Positions 44,633 through 56,037 of a stretch of DNA of 64,000 nucleotides are shown here, in pieces. A model generated the notes under the pieces. That model was not told the DNA's origin. It did not search any database and saw only the letters and a list, made by a program, of their open reading frames with translations. Source of the DNA: Psococerastis gibbosa (taxonomy: Eukaryota > Arthropoda > Insecta > Psocodea > Psocidae); NCBI GenBank assembly GCA_963971405.1, contig OZ020490.1, positions 22,345,464 through 22,409,463 on the forward strand, written 5' to 3'. The stretch's first letter is position 1. Each line of letters starts with the position of its first letter. A program made the translations under genes and the position numbers.

Positions 44633-45146
44633 TATTTGAGGTTGTAAGCTAGGGAACACGTCGTGAGCAGCAGGGTTGAACGGTAGCACACCGAAGTAGC
44701 CAAACCTAAGTTGACTGTTGCTTGAACAATTCAGGAAATAGCTACCCCCCCCCCTAAAAAAACGCATGGCATGACAACCGAATTAGGGTCTTGGCCTGAG
44801 GACTGGAAGTGGATCCTCCGTCCGTCTAGACCACTGCTCTATTTGGAATGTTCTGGTAAGTTCATATCTGTCAGCCGCGTATGCCCTGTACGGATGAACA
44901 TACGGTATCTGTCAAGGTGGACGAAGGCGGTAAATGTTTCTTCTATGTCGAATCGCAATGTAGTGCATTATACAGAAGGTTTAAAACATTTGAAAAATCC
45001 TTCTGTCGACTCTATATAGGTAGTAACATATAATCAGAGGCGACTCGTCCACACGGGCACTGGGACAGCTGTCCTCCCAAAATTTTCAGGCAAAATATAT
45101 TTAAAATATGTCCTATAGTCTATAATATTACTACGTGAAACTATAA
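44633..45146. other. unassigned DNA
   Basis: An 82-codon plus-strand frame at 44771-45019 is unrecognised. At 45040-45075 (agaggcgactcgtccacacgg) there may be a worn hAT-like end, not called. Confidence 0.4.
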
Positions 45147-45545
45147 CAGCAGCCCTATTACGGTGATTTGGGATTAACGTAATACCGCGGGGATTACATA
45201 GTACGGCGGTTTTTTTTTAAATACCGTAGTAGTAAGGTGTTACGTGACGGTGTTAAAATATACGCGGGAAATTAAAATTAATAAATTATTTGAATACAAG
45301 AGAATGGCTGCATTGTTTTATAATTGAAGGAAATACTAATAAACATTAAAATGTACAGGTAGAATTTTGAACTATAATAAGAATTTTTTATTATCTAAGG
45401 GAGAAAAAATTGAATCTCACCAATAATATAGCCGTGGATTAATTTATTCATTTGAATTTCCCATGCATTTTGCACTCATTTGTTTAAAACAATTGGATAA
45501 ACCCCGGTGTTACATTAATCACAAATCGCCATAATAGGGCTGCTG
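45147..45545. mobile_element. CNGCAG-TIR element, long class, possible 4-bp duplication
   Basis: 399 bp. Both ends read cagcagccctattacggtga or its close inverse (cagcagccctattatggcga), continuing tttgggattaacgtaatacc on the left. Internal words ggtgttacgtgacggtg and catttgaatttcccatgcat match the other long copies in inverted orientation. The tetramer ataa flanks both sides (45143-45146, 45546-45549), which could be a target duplication or chance. Confidence 0.87.
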
Positions 45546-45734
45546 ATAAAATTGAATTATGCAACCAGTCATATCGTAAATCACCAAACACGCTAATACT
45601 GGGGCACCAGAGCAAAGTGACCTCCTGTCGATATTGAGAAGGGGGTGCTAAGAAGACCCTTCGAATACATTGAGCATATTTTTCTCTTATGGACTTATTG
45701 CATTGTACTGTTTATTTTAGGAAGAAATGGACAG

Positions 45735-46005
45735 CTCTGTGCAGTTCTAATTTAGATACGTGTTCAATGAGAAGTTAGTAGATGAAGCTACCTAACGAAA
45801 ATTAAATATGTAATTAGAACTAGCAGAGATATGATTGCATACAGCGCGTCTGGAAGACAAAATCCATAAGCTCTGGGCAGGTCTAATTTAGATACGTTTT
45901 CAATTAAAAATTGGTAGATGAAGCTCCATAAGGAAAATTAAATACGTAATTAGAACTAGCAGAGATATGATAGCATACAGTGCGTCAGGAAGAAAAAAAA
46001 ATCCA
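45735..46005 (+). repeat. two tandem units of about 142 bp
   Basis: gtctaatttagatacgt, agatgaagctacctaacgaa / agatgaagctccataaggaa, taattagaactagcagagat and catacagcgcgtctggaaga / catacagtgcgtcaggaaga occur in the same order twice. Confidence 0.93.
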
Positions 46006-46315
46006 CTCAAGTATACTTTACTGTAGATTAGTCTCTAAATGATGTAGCCTTAACTTTAAGCCTATCATTATATTACATCGTACGGTGTTTAATATTTTCC
46101 AACACTTTACAAAACGTCATCAAAACAACCATAAAACAAGCGGGAAACCCTACCCACAATTTGTTATTAGACATCTAAGCATTAATTAGCACTAGCTGCT
46201 AATACGCAGTACGGCCAACTTATATGATTAGGCCGTGAACTTGATACTGTAGACAATGGTACCAGAACGTACCTAATGAGCTTCGCCGTGCGATTTTCGT
46301 TTGACCCTGCCCTCT

Positions 46316-47905
46316 CATAAGCCAGTGTCTGAGAACGGTTATTGGCATGGCATTTGACGCACTTTGAAGATTAGTTGCATTAGGCATTTAAGCCTGTAGG
46401 CACCTGCATAAGCGTATAATGATGACTAAGGCAGGATTGGATAATGTCAAAGAACCCTCACCGACGGTCAATTTCAACGAATTGCCAATGCTTTGGCAAT
46501 TGGCAAAACAGCGACAGCAGACATTCTATAGCGGGGAGAACAAGGTGGGATTGAGTTCGAAACGACTGCATCAGACTATTCGATACTGCCCTCTAATCAG
46601 AGAGTCTCTAACAACAGTAGGCCCTATATGGCGTAGAGTTTGACGTACTTTGAAGATTAGTTTGCATTTAAGCCTGTAGGCACCTGCATAAGCGTATAAC
46701 GATGACTAAGGCCGGATTGGATAATGTCAAAGAACCCTCACTGACGGTCAATTTCAACGAATTGCCAATGCTTTGGCAATTGGCAAAACAGCGACAGCAG
46801 ACATTCTATAGCGGGGAGAACAAGGTGGGATTGAGTTCAAAACAACCGCATCAGACTATTCGATGCTGCCCTCCAATCAGACAGTCTCTAACAACAGTAG
46901 GCCCTAAATGGCGTAGAGTTTGACGTACTTTGAAGATTAGTTTGCATGTAAGCCTGCAGGCACATGCATAAGCGTATAATGATGATTAAGGCAGGCTTGG
47001 ATAATGTCTAAGAACCCTAACCGACGGTCAATTTCAACGGATTGCCAATGCTTTGGCAATTGGCATTAGTGTAAACAGCGATAGCAGACATTCTGTAGCG
47101 GGGAGAACAAGATGGGATTGAGTTCGAAACGACCGCATCAGACAATTCGACCCTACCCTCTAATTAGACAGTCTCTGACAGCAGTAAATAGCGTAGAGTT
47201 TGACGTACTTTGAAGATTAGTTTGCATTAAGCCTGCAGGCACATGCATAAGCGTATAATGATGATTAAAGCAGGCTTGGATAATGTCTAAGAACCCTAAC
47301 CGACAGTCAATTTCAACGGATTGCCAATGCTTTGGCAATTGCATTAGGGTAAACAGCGACAGCAGACATTCTGTAGCGGGGAGAACAAGATGGGATTGAG
47401 TTCGAAACGACCGCATCAGACAATTCAACCCTACCCTCTAATAAGGAAGTCTCTGACAACAGTAAATTGCGTAGAGTTTCACGTACTTTGAAGTTTAGTT
47501 TGAATTGAAGCCCGCAGGCACGGGCCTAATGATGGTTAACGGGAGCTCCAACCACGTCTCAGAAAATCTTACCCACGAATTGCCGAGGCCATGGGATTAG
47601 GGTAAATGGGTAAATAGTGGCAGCAGACACTAAGGAAAACAATGTCGGATAGAGTCCGAAACGACCGAATGAGAAAAGACTTCGCACCTGCCGCATGCGC
47701 TCTCACAAGCCTGTCTCTGAGAAGAGTTAATAGCTTGGCGTTTGACGCACTTTGAAGATTACATGCATTAGGGATTTATGCCTGCAGGCACCAATATAGG
47801 CCTAATGATGATTAAATACGGCTTCGACTATGTCTAAGAAATCTCAACGACAGCGGGGAAGATGGGGCAGAGTTCGAAACAACAGCATTGGAGAAGGGCT
47901 GCAGG
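46316..47905 (+). repeat. satellite-like array, about 6 units of 264-286 bp
   Basis: The landmark tttgacg(t/c)actttgaaga lies at 46353, 46639, 46919, 47199, 47477 and 47741 (spacings 286, 280, 280, 278, 264). Units 1 and 2 are nearly identical and each leaves a plus-strand frame of 73-74 codons (MTKAGLDNVKEPS start); later units carry indels that close the frame and are more diverged. Each unit contains the self-complementary attgccaatgctttggcaat. Centre-to-edge divergence suggests recent duplication at the left side. Confidence 0.95.
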
Positions 47906-48324
47906 ACACCGAGCCCTTGGAGAGATGATTTTCTTCGTTATACGCTTCTTCTAGAAACTTTTCAAAATTTATTATTATTACTTAAGTTATGTTAAACATC
48001 ACAAATTTCAATCACACAAACCTTTCATAGGTTTTGATTGAGGTGCCCACGGAGGAATTTATATATATATATATATTTAGTAGGAACATTGTTAATTTCT
48101 TAGTGGGTTTGTTGTATAATTAACTTCATTTTGTATTGTATGATAAATATATTTCTTTCTTTCTTTCTTTCTTTCTAGCTAACATTGTGGCAATTTGTAC
48201 CATGGAGACTGCTGCTCTGAAAAGGGAAGACGAGCTCTTGCCAAACGTCTACAGCAGGTTTTTCAACTAGGATACTCTTCTTCTGTCGGGAGCCCTTTTA
48301 ATTTCTGGGACCAACCACCACGAC
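47906..48324. other. unassigned DNA with (AT)n and (TTTC)n tracts
   Basis: (at)n at 48060-48075 and (ttct)n at 48153-48175 are clear. The part after 48185 is moderately GC-rich and may belong with the Rep-4 fragment that follows. Confidence 0.6.
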
Positions 48325-48395
48325 GCAGCACAATTAATAAAACAGTTTTGGCGGGCTCGAATATGCCATCTCTCCTACATAGAACTCTAATTTAG
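48325..48395 (+). repeat. Rep-4 fragment
   Basis: It encodes WRARICHLSYIEL, matching the motif at 9565-9600 (-) and 9857-9910 (+). Unidentified. Confidence 0.5.
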
Positions 48396-49077
48396 CTCGT
48401 TATAGCATTTTGTTGTCTACCACTATCCATCAGTCAAGAGCAATACACAATTTAGGACCTAACTTTACGAATTTTTCATTATTTGTTCCCAACTCCCAAG
48501 CGAGCATTGGCATAATTATACGGCGTCCGTGTGTATTTTATTAGTCAACAAAGCAACGATTGCACACATGATAAATATTAGAAACGATTTTATTAATACT
48601 GAAGCCTTTAAACTGGACATGAGTAACTTTGGCGATGTGTAGAAACCCCATATGTGCAGCTTTGATTCACACATTTTCGGTACAAAACCACATAGCTGCT
48701 TTAGCGGAATAAGACAGGTAGGATATGCAGTACAAAGAAGTGACATAGACAGGCATAAAATTCACGTGAAAGTATAGAACATCAATGACTCTGCGAAAAT
48801 GGATATCACGAAAGAAATGCAACAAAACTTCCGTGCTATGAGTGTGTAGTCAGTGTGTAGGTAGCCTAATATGATTTCCTTAGAGGAATAAAAAGGTGTT
48901 ACGACGTTTAAGGTACCTACACACTTGAAGTTGAAGACTATTTACTTTTCCAGATGTAGGTACACATAATAGTAAAGAGGCTTGTCAAGCTATTAGGAAA
49001 CCTAGGTTGAGTTGTTTTCAACCGCCCCTGTTAACCTACCGGCAATTTTTAAATGGCTGCTATTAACAATTAATAAT
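48396..49077. other. unassigned DNA
   Basis: No recognised feature. Confidence 0.45.
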
Positions 49078-49270
49078 GATGCTGCTGACGGTTAAAACAC
49101 GGAAATTAACATACTTTGGCCATACGATGAGGAAATATGGCCATCTGCATGTAAAACTCCAAGGGAAGATAGAAGGACTGAAGGCACCCGGGAGAAGAAT
49201 TTCCTGGTTGAAAAACCTGAGGCAATAGCTTGGCAAGAGCACGACGCCTCCTAGCACAGCAGCAGTCTGT
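49078..49270 (+). mobile_element. LINE ORF2 C-terminal fragment
   Basis: MLLTVKTRKLTYFGHTMRKY, then HLHVKLQGKIEGLKAPGRRI followed by SWLKNLR. This is the same block as at 27120 but running further, to the usual GRRRISWLKNLR.W motif, then a stop. Cut on the left. The sequence after SWLKNLR still aligns in sense with the usual end (S..A.......A). Confidence 0.9.
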
Positions 49271-49736
49271 TATATGGTTCATGTTTTATTATTATTTTTT
49301 TATTATCAAATATATTTATTTACCGTTTTTTTGTACAATTACTTAGTAATGTGGGCATTCCCGTGATGGGAATAGCGAATGTTTTATTTAAATTGATACT
49401 TATATTAAATTTTCTATTTATTTTATTTATTGACTAATTTAAATTTTCAAATGACTTAGCGGCACGCTCCTTACTAAAAACCTCCTTTTTAAGGGATTGG
49501 GTTTCCCAACATATTGCTTACATACTTTTTCAATCTTTCAACAAATACCTGGGTTTCCTTTAATCAGGTTGAAGTCTCTGGTCAGTTTTATAAAGAAAGA
49601 AAGAAAGAAAATTGTCTTAATTCTCCATGGGGGCGAATTACACTCTTACAATTAAACCACATACAGTATATAGGGGTGTCGAAATAACAGATCTTCCCCC
49701 ATGCAGATTGCAGAGAGATCTAGTCTAAAGACTACT
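49271..49736. other. unassigned DNA with a (GAAA)n tract
   Basis: (gaaa)n at 49595-49611; otherwise AT-rich without a recognised feature. Confidence 0.5.
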
Positions 49737-49739
49737 TTA

Positions 49740-49880
49740 GGCGGGGTTTCCACATACGTCAATCGTCAATGAGAAATATGGTTTTGACGTGGTAGAAGAA
49801 TTTTTAGTATGTCTTTAATGTCTGCTAAACCTTCAATTTCATATTTCTCATTGACGATTGACTTATGTGGAAACCCCGCC
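49740..49880. mobile_element. PIF/Harbinger-like MITE with TTA duplication
   Basis: 141 bp with inverted repeats of about 43 bp: ggcggggtttccacatacgt on the left and ggcggggtttccacataagt from the right, both continuing caatcgtcaatgagaaatat. TTA flanks both sides (49737-49739, 49881-49883), the 3-bp duplication of PIF/Harbinger elements. Confidence 0.9.
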
Positions 49881-49914
49881 TTACTAGACCAACTCTCGAA
49901 TCCATCCTCAGATT

Positions 49915-50065
49915 TATGGCCGTGCCCAGGGGGTGGTCCCCCCCCCCCAAATAATTTTTTAATGTAAACCAGTATTGTTTGAAGAATTCATCCATTAATA
50001 AATTACGTTTAAAAAAATTTGAACTCCCCCCCCCCCCTTGAAATCAAAACCTGGGCACGTCCTTG
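49915..50065. mobile_element. MITE with perfect 8-bp target duplication (hAT-like)
   Basis: 151 bp. Ends tatggccgtgcccagg and, from the right, caaggacgtgcccagg. The 8-mer ctcagatt is exact at 49907-49914 and 50066-50073. The interior tgtttgaagaattcatccat is shared with 10066-10215. Poly-C tracts near both ends. Confidence 0.93.
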
Positions 50066-50073
50066 CTCAGATT

Positions 50074-50461
50074 GTATAAGTAGTTTTAGGCCTACACAGT
50101 ATACATTATACTTGCTCAAACCTAATTGATGCAAGGTTCGCTATTTCAAGTTTCAGCATCGCTAATGACAAAAAACGGCCATTGCAGTTTTCAGCAAGCC
50201 TACGGTCATCGTACGAGTACGGTACCATGACATACTATGTCAAATAGGCTGTGATAGGTGCAGGTGCATCTAAAAACTAAACAACATTAGGTAGTTAGGC
50301 TATTCTTAGTTGAAACCAGCGATAATAATATAGAATAGATGACGCCTAACCATAAGCTAACACAGACGACTCTCTGTAGTCTTTTCCATTGTAGGGTATA
50401 GAAAAGGAGCCCCCCCCCCCCCCGAAGATCGCTTTTTATTCAAGTGGACAAAAAACCGATC
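50074..50461. other. unassigned DNA
   Basis: A poly-C run at 50411-50423, otherwise nothing recognised. Confidence 0.45.
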
Positions 50462-50715
50462 AGACGTACCAGTCGTTCGGCGAATAAGGTGGGATCGAAT
50501 CCAAAATGACCGCGTCAAATAAGACCTGCAAGTGGATTCTATAGAGAGGAGAATGGAGGACAAGCAGCTGCAATGGTTTGCTCACGTCCAAAGAATGGAT
50601 GAGAATAGAACCACCCGGAGGTTGGTGGAAGCATGGCCACGTGGTAGAAGGCCCATCGGCAGACCAAGGACAACCTTCGAGGAAAAAGTCGAACAACTCA
50701 CTGGAGCAAGAGGAA
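50462..50715 (+). mobile_element. LINE ORF2 C-terminal fragment, cut by a HINE-like element
   Basis: The frame gives DLQVDSIERRMEDKQLQWFA, HVQRMDENRTTRRLVEAWPR and GRRPIGRPRTTFEEKVEQLT. This is the L.W.GHV.RM.......R......P.GRR..GRPR.RW end of non-LTR ORF2. It is interrupted at 50716 by the terminus of a HINE-like copy, with no continuation beyond the truncated copy. One in-frame stop lies just before DLQ. Confidence 0.9.
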
Positions 50716-51204
50716 AGAACCGGTCCGAGTTTACTCGAACATGCTTTCCAATTTATCAATTAGTAGATGGAGAAAATGAGTTATTTCATGGTAAATAATT
50801 TTCCTATGGTTAAATTTCTGATATCTCGGGGGGAGGGGGGTGGAGATTGCCCACCTGACGTCACTGGAGGTGAGGTAAATTCAAGATAGGTCAGACCAAC
50901 AGCTTACTACACAGCAATAATGGCAGGACACGAAATGCATTCGAGCGTGAATTTTCTATCATTTTTTTCAAAAAAATTTGAACCAAACAAAATAGTTTTT
51001 TTGGGAAAGCAACCTATCCGCTTTCGTTACTTAATTTAACACCTAAAACATGCCCGAAGGTAGAAATTATCGATAGAAAGGTTTCGCGGAAAAATTATTT
51101 TTTAGTCCTTTTTCACTAAAATGTAGTTATTTTTATTTTTTTGTACCCCTAGAAGCAAACTATCAAACCCGCATTTTGTCAACATTAATGATGACTACAA
51201 TATA
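50716..51204 (-). mobile_element. HINE-like element, copy F (half)
   Basis: It keeps the hairpin end (agaaccggtccgagtttact), the sub-terminal repeat, the poly-G tract and the AT-rich core up to catttt.gtcaacattaatgat, then stops. The microsatellite and the opposite end are missing. Confidence 0.87.
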
Positions 51205-52117
51205 AGTTAATCTTCTTACATTTCACGAATTCTAAGAAGATAACAGAAATGTCTAAACAGCCATAAAAGCCTGACAGTTTCAGTACAAAGCAAAACTATT
51301 AACCATAAATTAAATGCTGCTTTACCGCGAAACCCCCCTCTTACTAAAAACCAGTCGCACAGCTTCTCTCATCAGACGAGCTCCAATTTTTTTAATTATT
51401 ATAATACATTTCACGGAGGTTGCAAATTATTTCAACAGGTTTAAACATTTTTTCCGCCAAGAAAACTTTTTACGATAAGCAATTGACGTCATGATGGAGA
51501 CCACATTCCCTTAGTTTGTGCGTCAGCGAGCACTCATTATATTTTGTACGGCCGGGCTGTCTACTTTGGGCCTAGCTATTATTCAAATTAGGTCTTAAGA
51601 TGTTGTTATCTCTGTTAGACTTAGATGGCCACTGGCTAGGCTAGTCTCTGATGTTGATTTCATCATTGAGATCCATTAGTGAAGTGGTCATAATATTGCA
51701 TTGCTATGTCTTTTAGCATTATTTATTGGAAGGTGCGGTTAAAGAATCCGATATCAAATACTATAAAACTTAGATGGCAATTAGTAAATTAATTGAATTT
51801 TATAATATCTTCCTTGATGGCGATGCCCAGAGGAAAAACACAACAGAGCGAGGTTACTGTTTTATTATTATAGTATTTTAATGTATCCCCCCTACTTCAC
51901 ACTCGAATATTGGAACAAATATCAAATAAAGACATGAATTCCGATTCAAATCGTATACTTCAACGTAAGCAATTCCATTATTTCTTCGATCGAATAAATA
52001 TTAGCGTGTGTAATCAGGGTCGTACCTAGAATTCTTGAGTTGGGACATTCACTCCAAAAGTATCTGGGCCAACTCTGCCACGTAAAACAGTGAGAATCAC
52101 GGCAGTGCGAACGTAAT
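51205..52117. other. unassigned DNA
   Basis: About 0.9 kb, no recognised feature. Confidence 0.45.
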
Positions 52118-52305
52118 GGAGTCGAAATAAATCAATAAATAAGGACTTTTTGTTGTTTTTATTACTAAGCCAACCTAGTGGAGTTAGGGCTATAAAGCCC
52201 TCTCTTACACTCAACATGGAAGGCCCGGGACCGCCTGCTTTACATGGCCAGAAAATGTAGCCAGTGTGGGACTCGAACCAGCAACCTTTCGGGTGAATGT
52301 CAGAA
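52118..52305 (-). mobile_element. SINE A, near full-length
   Basis: Minus-strand copy with tail aaataaatcaataaataagg at the left, ccaacctagtggagttaggg, gcccgggaccgcctgcttta and the B box ggactcgaacc. About 10 bases of the ggagggcatg block are missing. Confidence 0.88.
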
Positions 52306-52934
52306 CTTAAAACTAAAAATTGGACTGAGGGGTCCCAAAATTAGGGGAGGGTACCTGTGGCAACATTGCATTATTATATTTTGCTTGTGTGGTCGAAGGC
52401 ATTCACGTTCCCAGGCTCTGCCTCTGGCGAATGACGGCATCATGAGAAGTATTTAAAGATTGCAATCCATGCGACTTTAAAAGCCATAAAATATATCTAA
52501 TCAAAGCCACCGGTCGGTAATTCTGTTTAGAATGACACTATAATGGAAAGCTGGGAAACCCCAGAGTTGTACTGCACGTAAAACCTAATAAAATAAAAAA
52601 TAATATATACTGTATATATACAGTACGAGTCTTTTGAAAAATATGGTGTCAGGTATAAAGAGGGAATGCGGATCAAAATTTCCACGGACATGAGTAAACA
52701 AGGCTGACACGGTCAATCCGGGGCAGCGTTCAAGTTTCTTTCACTACCTACTGAGCAGGAACATTTTTAATCAATTTTCACTAAATCGATTTTTTCTTGA
52801 AAGCCAATGGTTGAATTAGGAAGTGATTCAACTGGTTTCTTATCATCAATTATGTTTAAATCAAAATTTAATAGTCTTAGGTCCAACTGCTGTCCTTCAT
52901 ATTATATAGTAGACAAGCAGCATTGTATACATGT
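52306..52934. other. unassigned DNA
   Basis: No recognised feature apart from a short TA-palindromic run at 52600-52622. Confidence 0.45.
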
Positions 52935-53695
52935 CTTCTGCGACTGGCAACGAAGGGTGCTAGACCGGGCGGACAGGGGTGACTACGGCAGAATGAAGTC
53001 GAGAGGGTCCTCAGTCAGCTTGGCTTCTGTGACTGGCAAGGAAGGGCGCTAGACCGGGCGGACAGGGGTGACGACGGCAGAATGAAGTCGAGAGGGACCT
53101 CAGTTAGGTCGGCTTCTGCGACTGGCAACGAAGGGTGCTAGACCGGGCGGACTGGGGTGACGACGGCAGAATGAAGTCGAGAGTGTCCTCAGTCAGCTCG
53201 GCTTCTGCGACTGGCAACGAAGGGTGCTAGATCGGGCGGACTAGGGTGACGGCAGCAGAATGAAGTCGAGAGGGACCTCAGTTAGGTCGGCTTCTGCGAC
53301 TGGCAACGAAGGGTGCTAGACCGGGCGGACTGGGGTAACGACGGCAGAATGAAGTCGAGAGGGACCTCAGTTAGGTCGGCTTCTGCGACTGGCAACGAAG
53401 GGTGCTAGACCGGGCGGACTGGGGTGACGACGGCAGAATGAAGTCGAGAGTGTCCTCAGTCAGCTCGGCTTCTGCGACTGGCAACGAAGGGTGCTAGATC
53501 GGGCGGACTAGGGTGACGGCAGCAGAATGAAGTCGAGAGGGTCCTCAGTCGGCTCGGCTTCTGCGGCTGGCAACGAAGGATGCTAGTCAGGGAGGACTGG
53601 GGTGACGGTGGCAGAATGAAGACGAGAGGGCCATCAGTCAGCTCGGCTTCTGCGACTGGCAACGAAGGGTGCTAGTCTGGGCGGGCTGCAGCGCC
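52935..53695. repeat. minisatellite array, 8.5 units of exactly 89 bp
   Basis: cttctgcgactggcaacgaa recurs at 52935, 53024, 53113, 53202, 53291, 53380, 53469, 53558 and 53647, every step being 89 bases. Units are GC-rich against an AT-rich background. Variants (gggacctcagttaggtc against gtgtcctcagtcagctc; agatcgggcggactagggtg) follow a period of three units, so units 2-4 resemble units 5-7: a 267-bp higher-order repeat. Open frames across it are by-products of the period. Confidence 0.98.
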
Positions 53696-54450
53696 ACGGG
53701 GTTAGGTGAATGTACCCATAAATACATTTACCGTATAATATAATCTGTTCTCCGCAAAAAAGGAACCAATTTGATAACATTCATCATCTACATGTCGATC
53801 TTGACCAACGTCAATATATTATACGTAATTGCTACATTGTAGCAAGTGGCTTTCTTCAATTGTAGACAGAAGAAAAGAAGTCGGTACGGTAAGCGTTCCT
53901 TCCGTGTACCTGACAATGACCGAATAATATTTAATCAATACATCCTCGGCACAAGAGGTGACTCAGCAAAATGCCGGGCGAACTCTAGGTACAATAAGTA
54001 GGTACCTAACTGCATCAGGAACGTGTGCCATGTTACCTAATCTAGAAAAAACTCTAGACGTAAATATGGGTTAACTGCGATTGGGCCTCATGTTGATCTT
54101 TTATAATGTTATGCATTTTTCCTCCATGACCTGATGCTTAGGATTAGGTTATTGTTCTTTTGTACTACTGAATACTAGAGGAACTTTGCCGTTTCATTTC
54201 CGGCTGCTAAGGGATTTTGTGTGGATCAAAAACAGAAAATAAATTAGTTATCATTTTCAATTAATACTATTTTTAATATCTTTATTGGATTCAAGCAACA
54301 TTTTGCATCTAAGACAGAGTCTGTATAGCGTTGGTGATGATTGCAGTATTTAATGACTGAGTCTCGATCCAATAACTTTTCAAGTGAAACCTTACTACTG
54401 CGCAACATGGGCTGAAAGAAGGAATAATAGATTTAATAAAACTTCCCTAT
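53696..54450. other. unassigned DNA
   Basis: No recognised feature. Confidence 0.45.
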
Positions 54451-54625
54451 CTGCAGCCTGGCCATGGCGATTATAATACCGGTATTTATTTAATCCCCTG
54501 GTATTAACAATGTAAATAAACAAATTTTGAATAGCACTTTCCATTACAAAATTATCTTGTTTACGTTTTTAATAACAGGGGATTAAATAAATACCGGTAT
54601 TACAATCGCCATGATCAGGCTGCTG
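54451..54625. mobile_element. CNGCAG-TIR element, short class (175 bp)
   Basis: Ends ctgcagcctggccatggcga and, from the right, cagcagcctgatcatggcga; the arms continue symmetrically for about 55 bp (ttataataccggtatttatt, taatcccctg). The centre is caaattttgaatagcacttt. Its ends carry catggcga, like the long class, whereas the other short copies carry cgaggcga. Confidence 0.9.
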
Positions 54626-55483
54626 ACCAATCTCCAACCTAATTCATCAAAACCGGGCTAGTACTCAAGATATAATTTTGGCGTGGACAAATAATATAAA
54701 TACAATAAAAAATAATTAATTAAATTAAAATTATAGAGGGTTGAACCTGCAGGAAATGATATGGGATTTGGTTAAACTAGCGCAAAATTACACCTCATTA
54801 CCACCACCAACAAGGTAAGTAAATCCTAGGCGTTGGAAAACAAACAAACAAAACTGTTTTCAGTCATTTTTCATTAACTTTTAGGTAGGTGGGCTAATAA
54901 GAAATTGTAAAAAATTAATAGTCATATGCCTAATAAATACAAGCTGCAAAACCTTACATAAGCTAATGATAATACAACTATTTCAATTTAATTTCCCACG
55001 TTTCCTAAATCAAAGCGACTAAGTTTGCAAAAAATGTTTTAAATTAACAACAACCTTCATTACACATAGTCTTATTAATATAAAAATAATTGACGTATGT
55101 GCTAATCTTGAAGTGTCAACTTAATTATTAGTGCTAGGGTGGTGAAACCTTGATTTTAATGTTTAATAAGTGCATAAACTAGAAGCAAAAAACTGCCAGA
55201 CACCAAGTAATATGGGCCACCTATCTGGTTTAACGATGCTAAAATTGATAATCAACATTGAATCTACCTTTATAATACCAAATTATTAATTTATGGCTAG
55301 CTGACGGGGCTGGAAAAGCTTGATATACATGTCTCGAATGCATTAAGATTAAATTAAAAGTTAAAAATGTTATTGAAGTTGCACCCAGCAAGCTAGTTTA
55401 TCAAGTTTTTGCATTTTAGTGTGTACTTAGGGATGATTGAGTTCATCTCACAGCATTGTCAGGTTTATGAGAAAATCAAGGTT
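54626..55483. other. unassigned AT-rich DNA
   Basis: No recognised feature. Confidence 0.45.
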
Positions 55484-56037
55484 GTCCCTCAGGTACGGAT
55501 CCTGGGGACCAGTTATATTTGTAAAGGTATATTTCCAGATCATAGAAGCCAAATTTGGTCAAAATCCATCGAGTAGTTTGTCAACAAATCGACAGACAGA
55601 CTTTTCGTAAAAACTACTGGGACCACCAGCAGTCTGCAGTCTGATCGAGGGGATTATAATATCGGGGTGAAATAAATACCCTAGGATTATAACTGTAAAC
55701 AAACAAATTTTGAATAGCACTTTCCATTATAAAATTATCCTGTTTACATTTTTATTACCAGGGGATTAAATAAATACCGGTATTATAATCGCCTCGATCA
55801 GGTTGCTCATCGAGGCGTTTATAATACCGGGGTTAAATAAATACCCTAGGATTATAACTGTAAAAAAACAAATTTTGAATAGCACTTTCCATTATAAAAT
55901 TATCTTGTTTACCAGTGGATTAAATAAATACCGGTATTATAAACGCCCCGATCAGGCTGCTGGGACCTCAAAGCGTGTAAGTCCGTTGAAATCTCAAAAT
56001 CCCAAAGGGTTTCTTATACTTATACATAAGAAAGCAA
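55484..56037 (-). mobile_element. HINE-like element, copy J, split by a pair of TIR elements
   Basis: Left part: a gtccctcaggtacgg block, tcaaaatccatcgagtagtt and a single cagacagac at 55591-55600, then cgtaaaaactac. The family resumes at 55963 with acctcaaagcgtgtaagtcc, gttgaaatctcaaaatc and ends taagaaagca. Only the microsatellite-side half of the element is present, and it is among the more diverged copies. Confidence 0.8.
55634..55962. mobile_element. two head-to-tail CNGCAG short-class elements
   Basis: The first (55634-55807) is complete; the second (55808-55962) lacks the outermost left bases (starts catcgaggcg) and about 12 internal bases. Both share aaattttgaatagcactttc and ggtattataa. 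The 8-mer ctgggacc is present on both sides (55617-55624 and 55960-55967), though on the right it overlaps the terminal gctgctg. They lie inside HINE-like copy J. Confidence 0.88.

Noticed and set aside
46419-46923. Two near-identical 73-74-codon frames as a duplicated gene
   Set aside because: They are successive units of a 280-bp tandem array whose other units are closed by indels; no gene structure is evident, though the point is kept as a question in the findings.
52935-53695. CRISPR-like array
   Set aside because: The whole 89-bp unit repeats; there are no unique spacers, and the window is eukaryotic.
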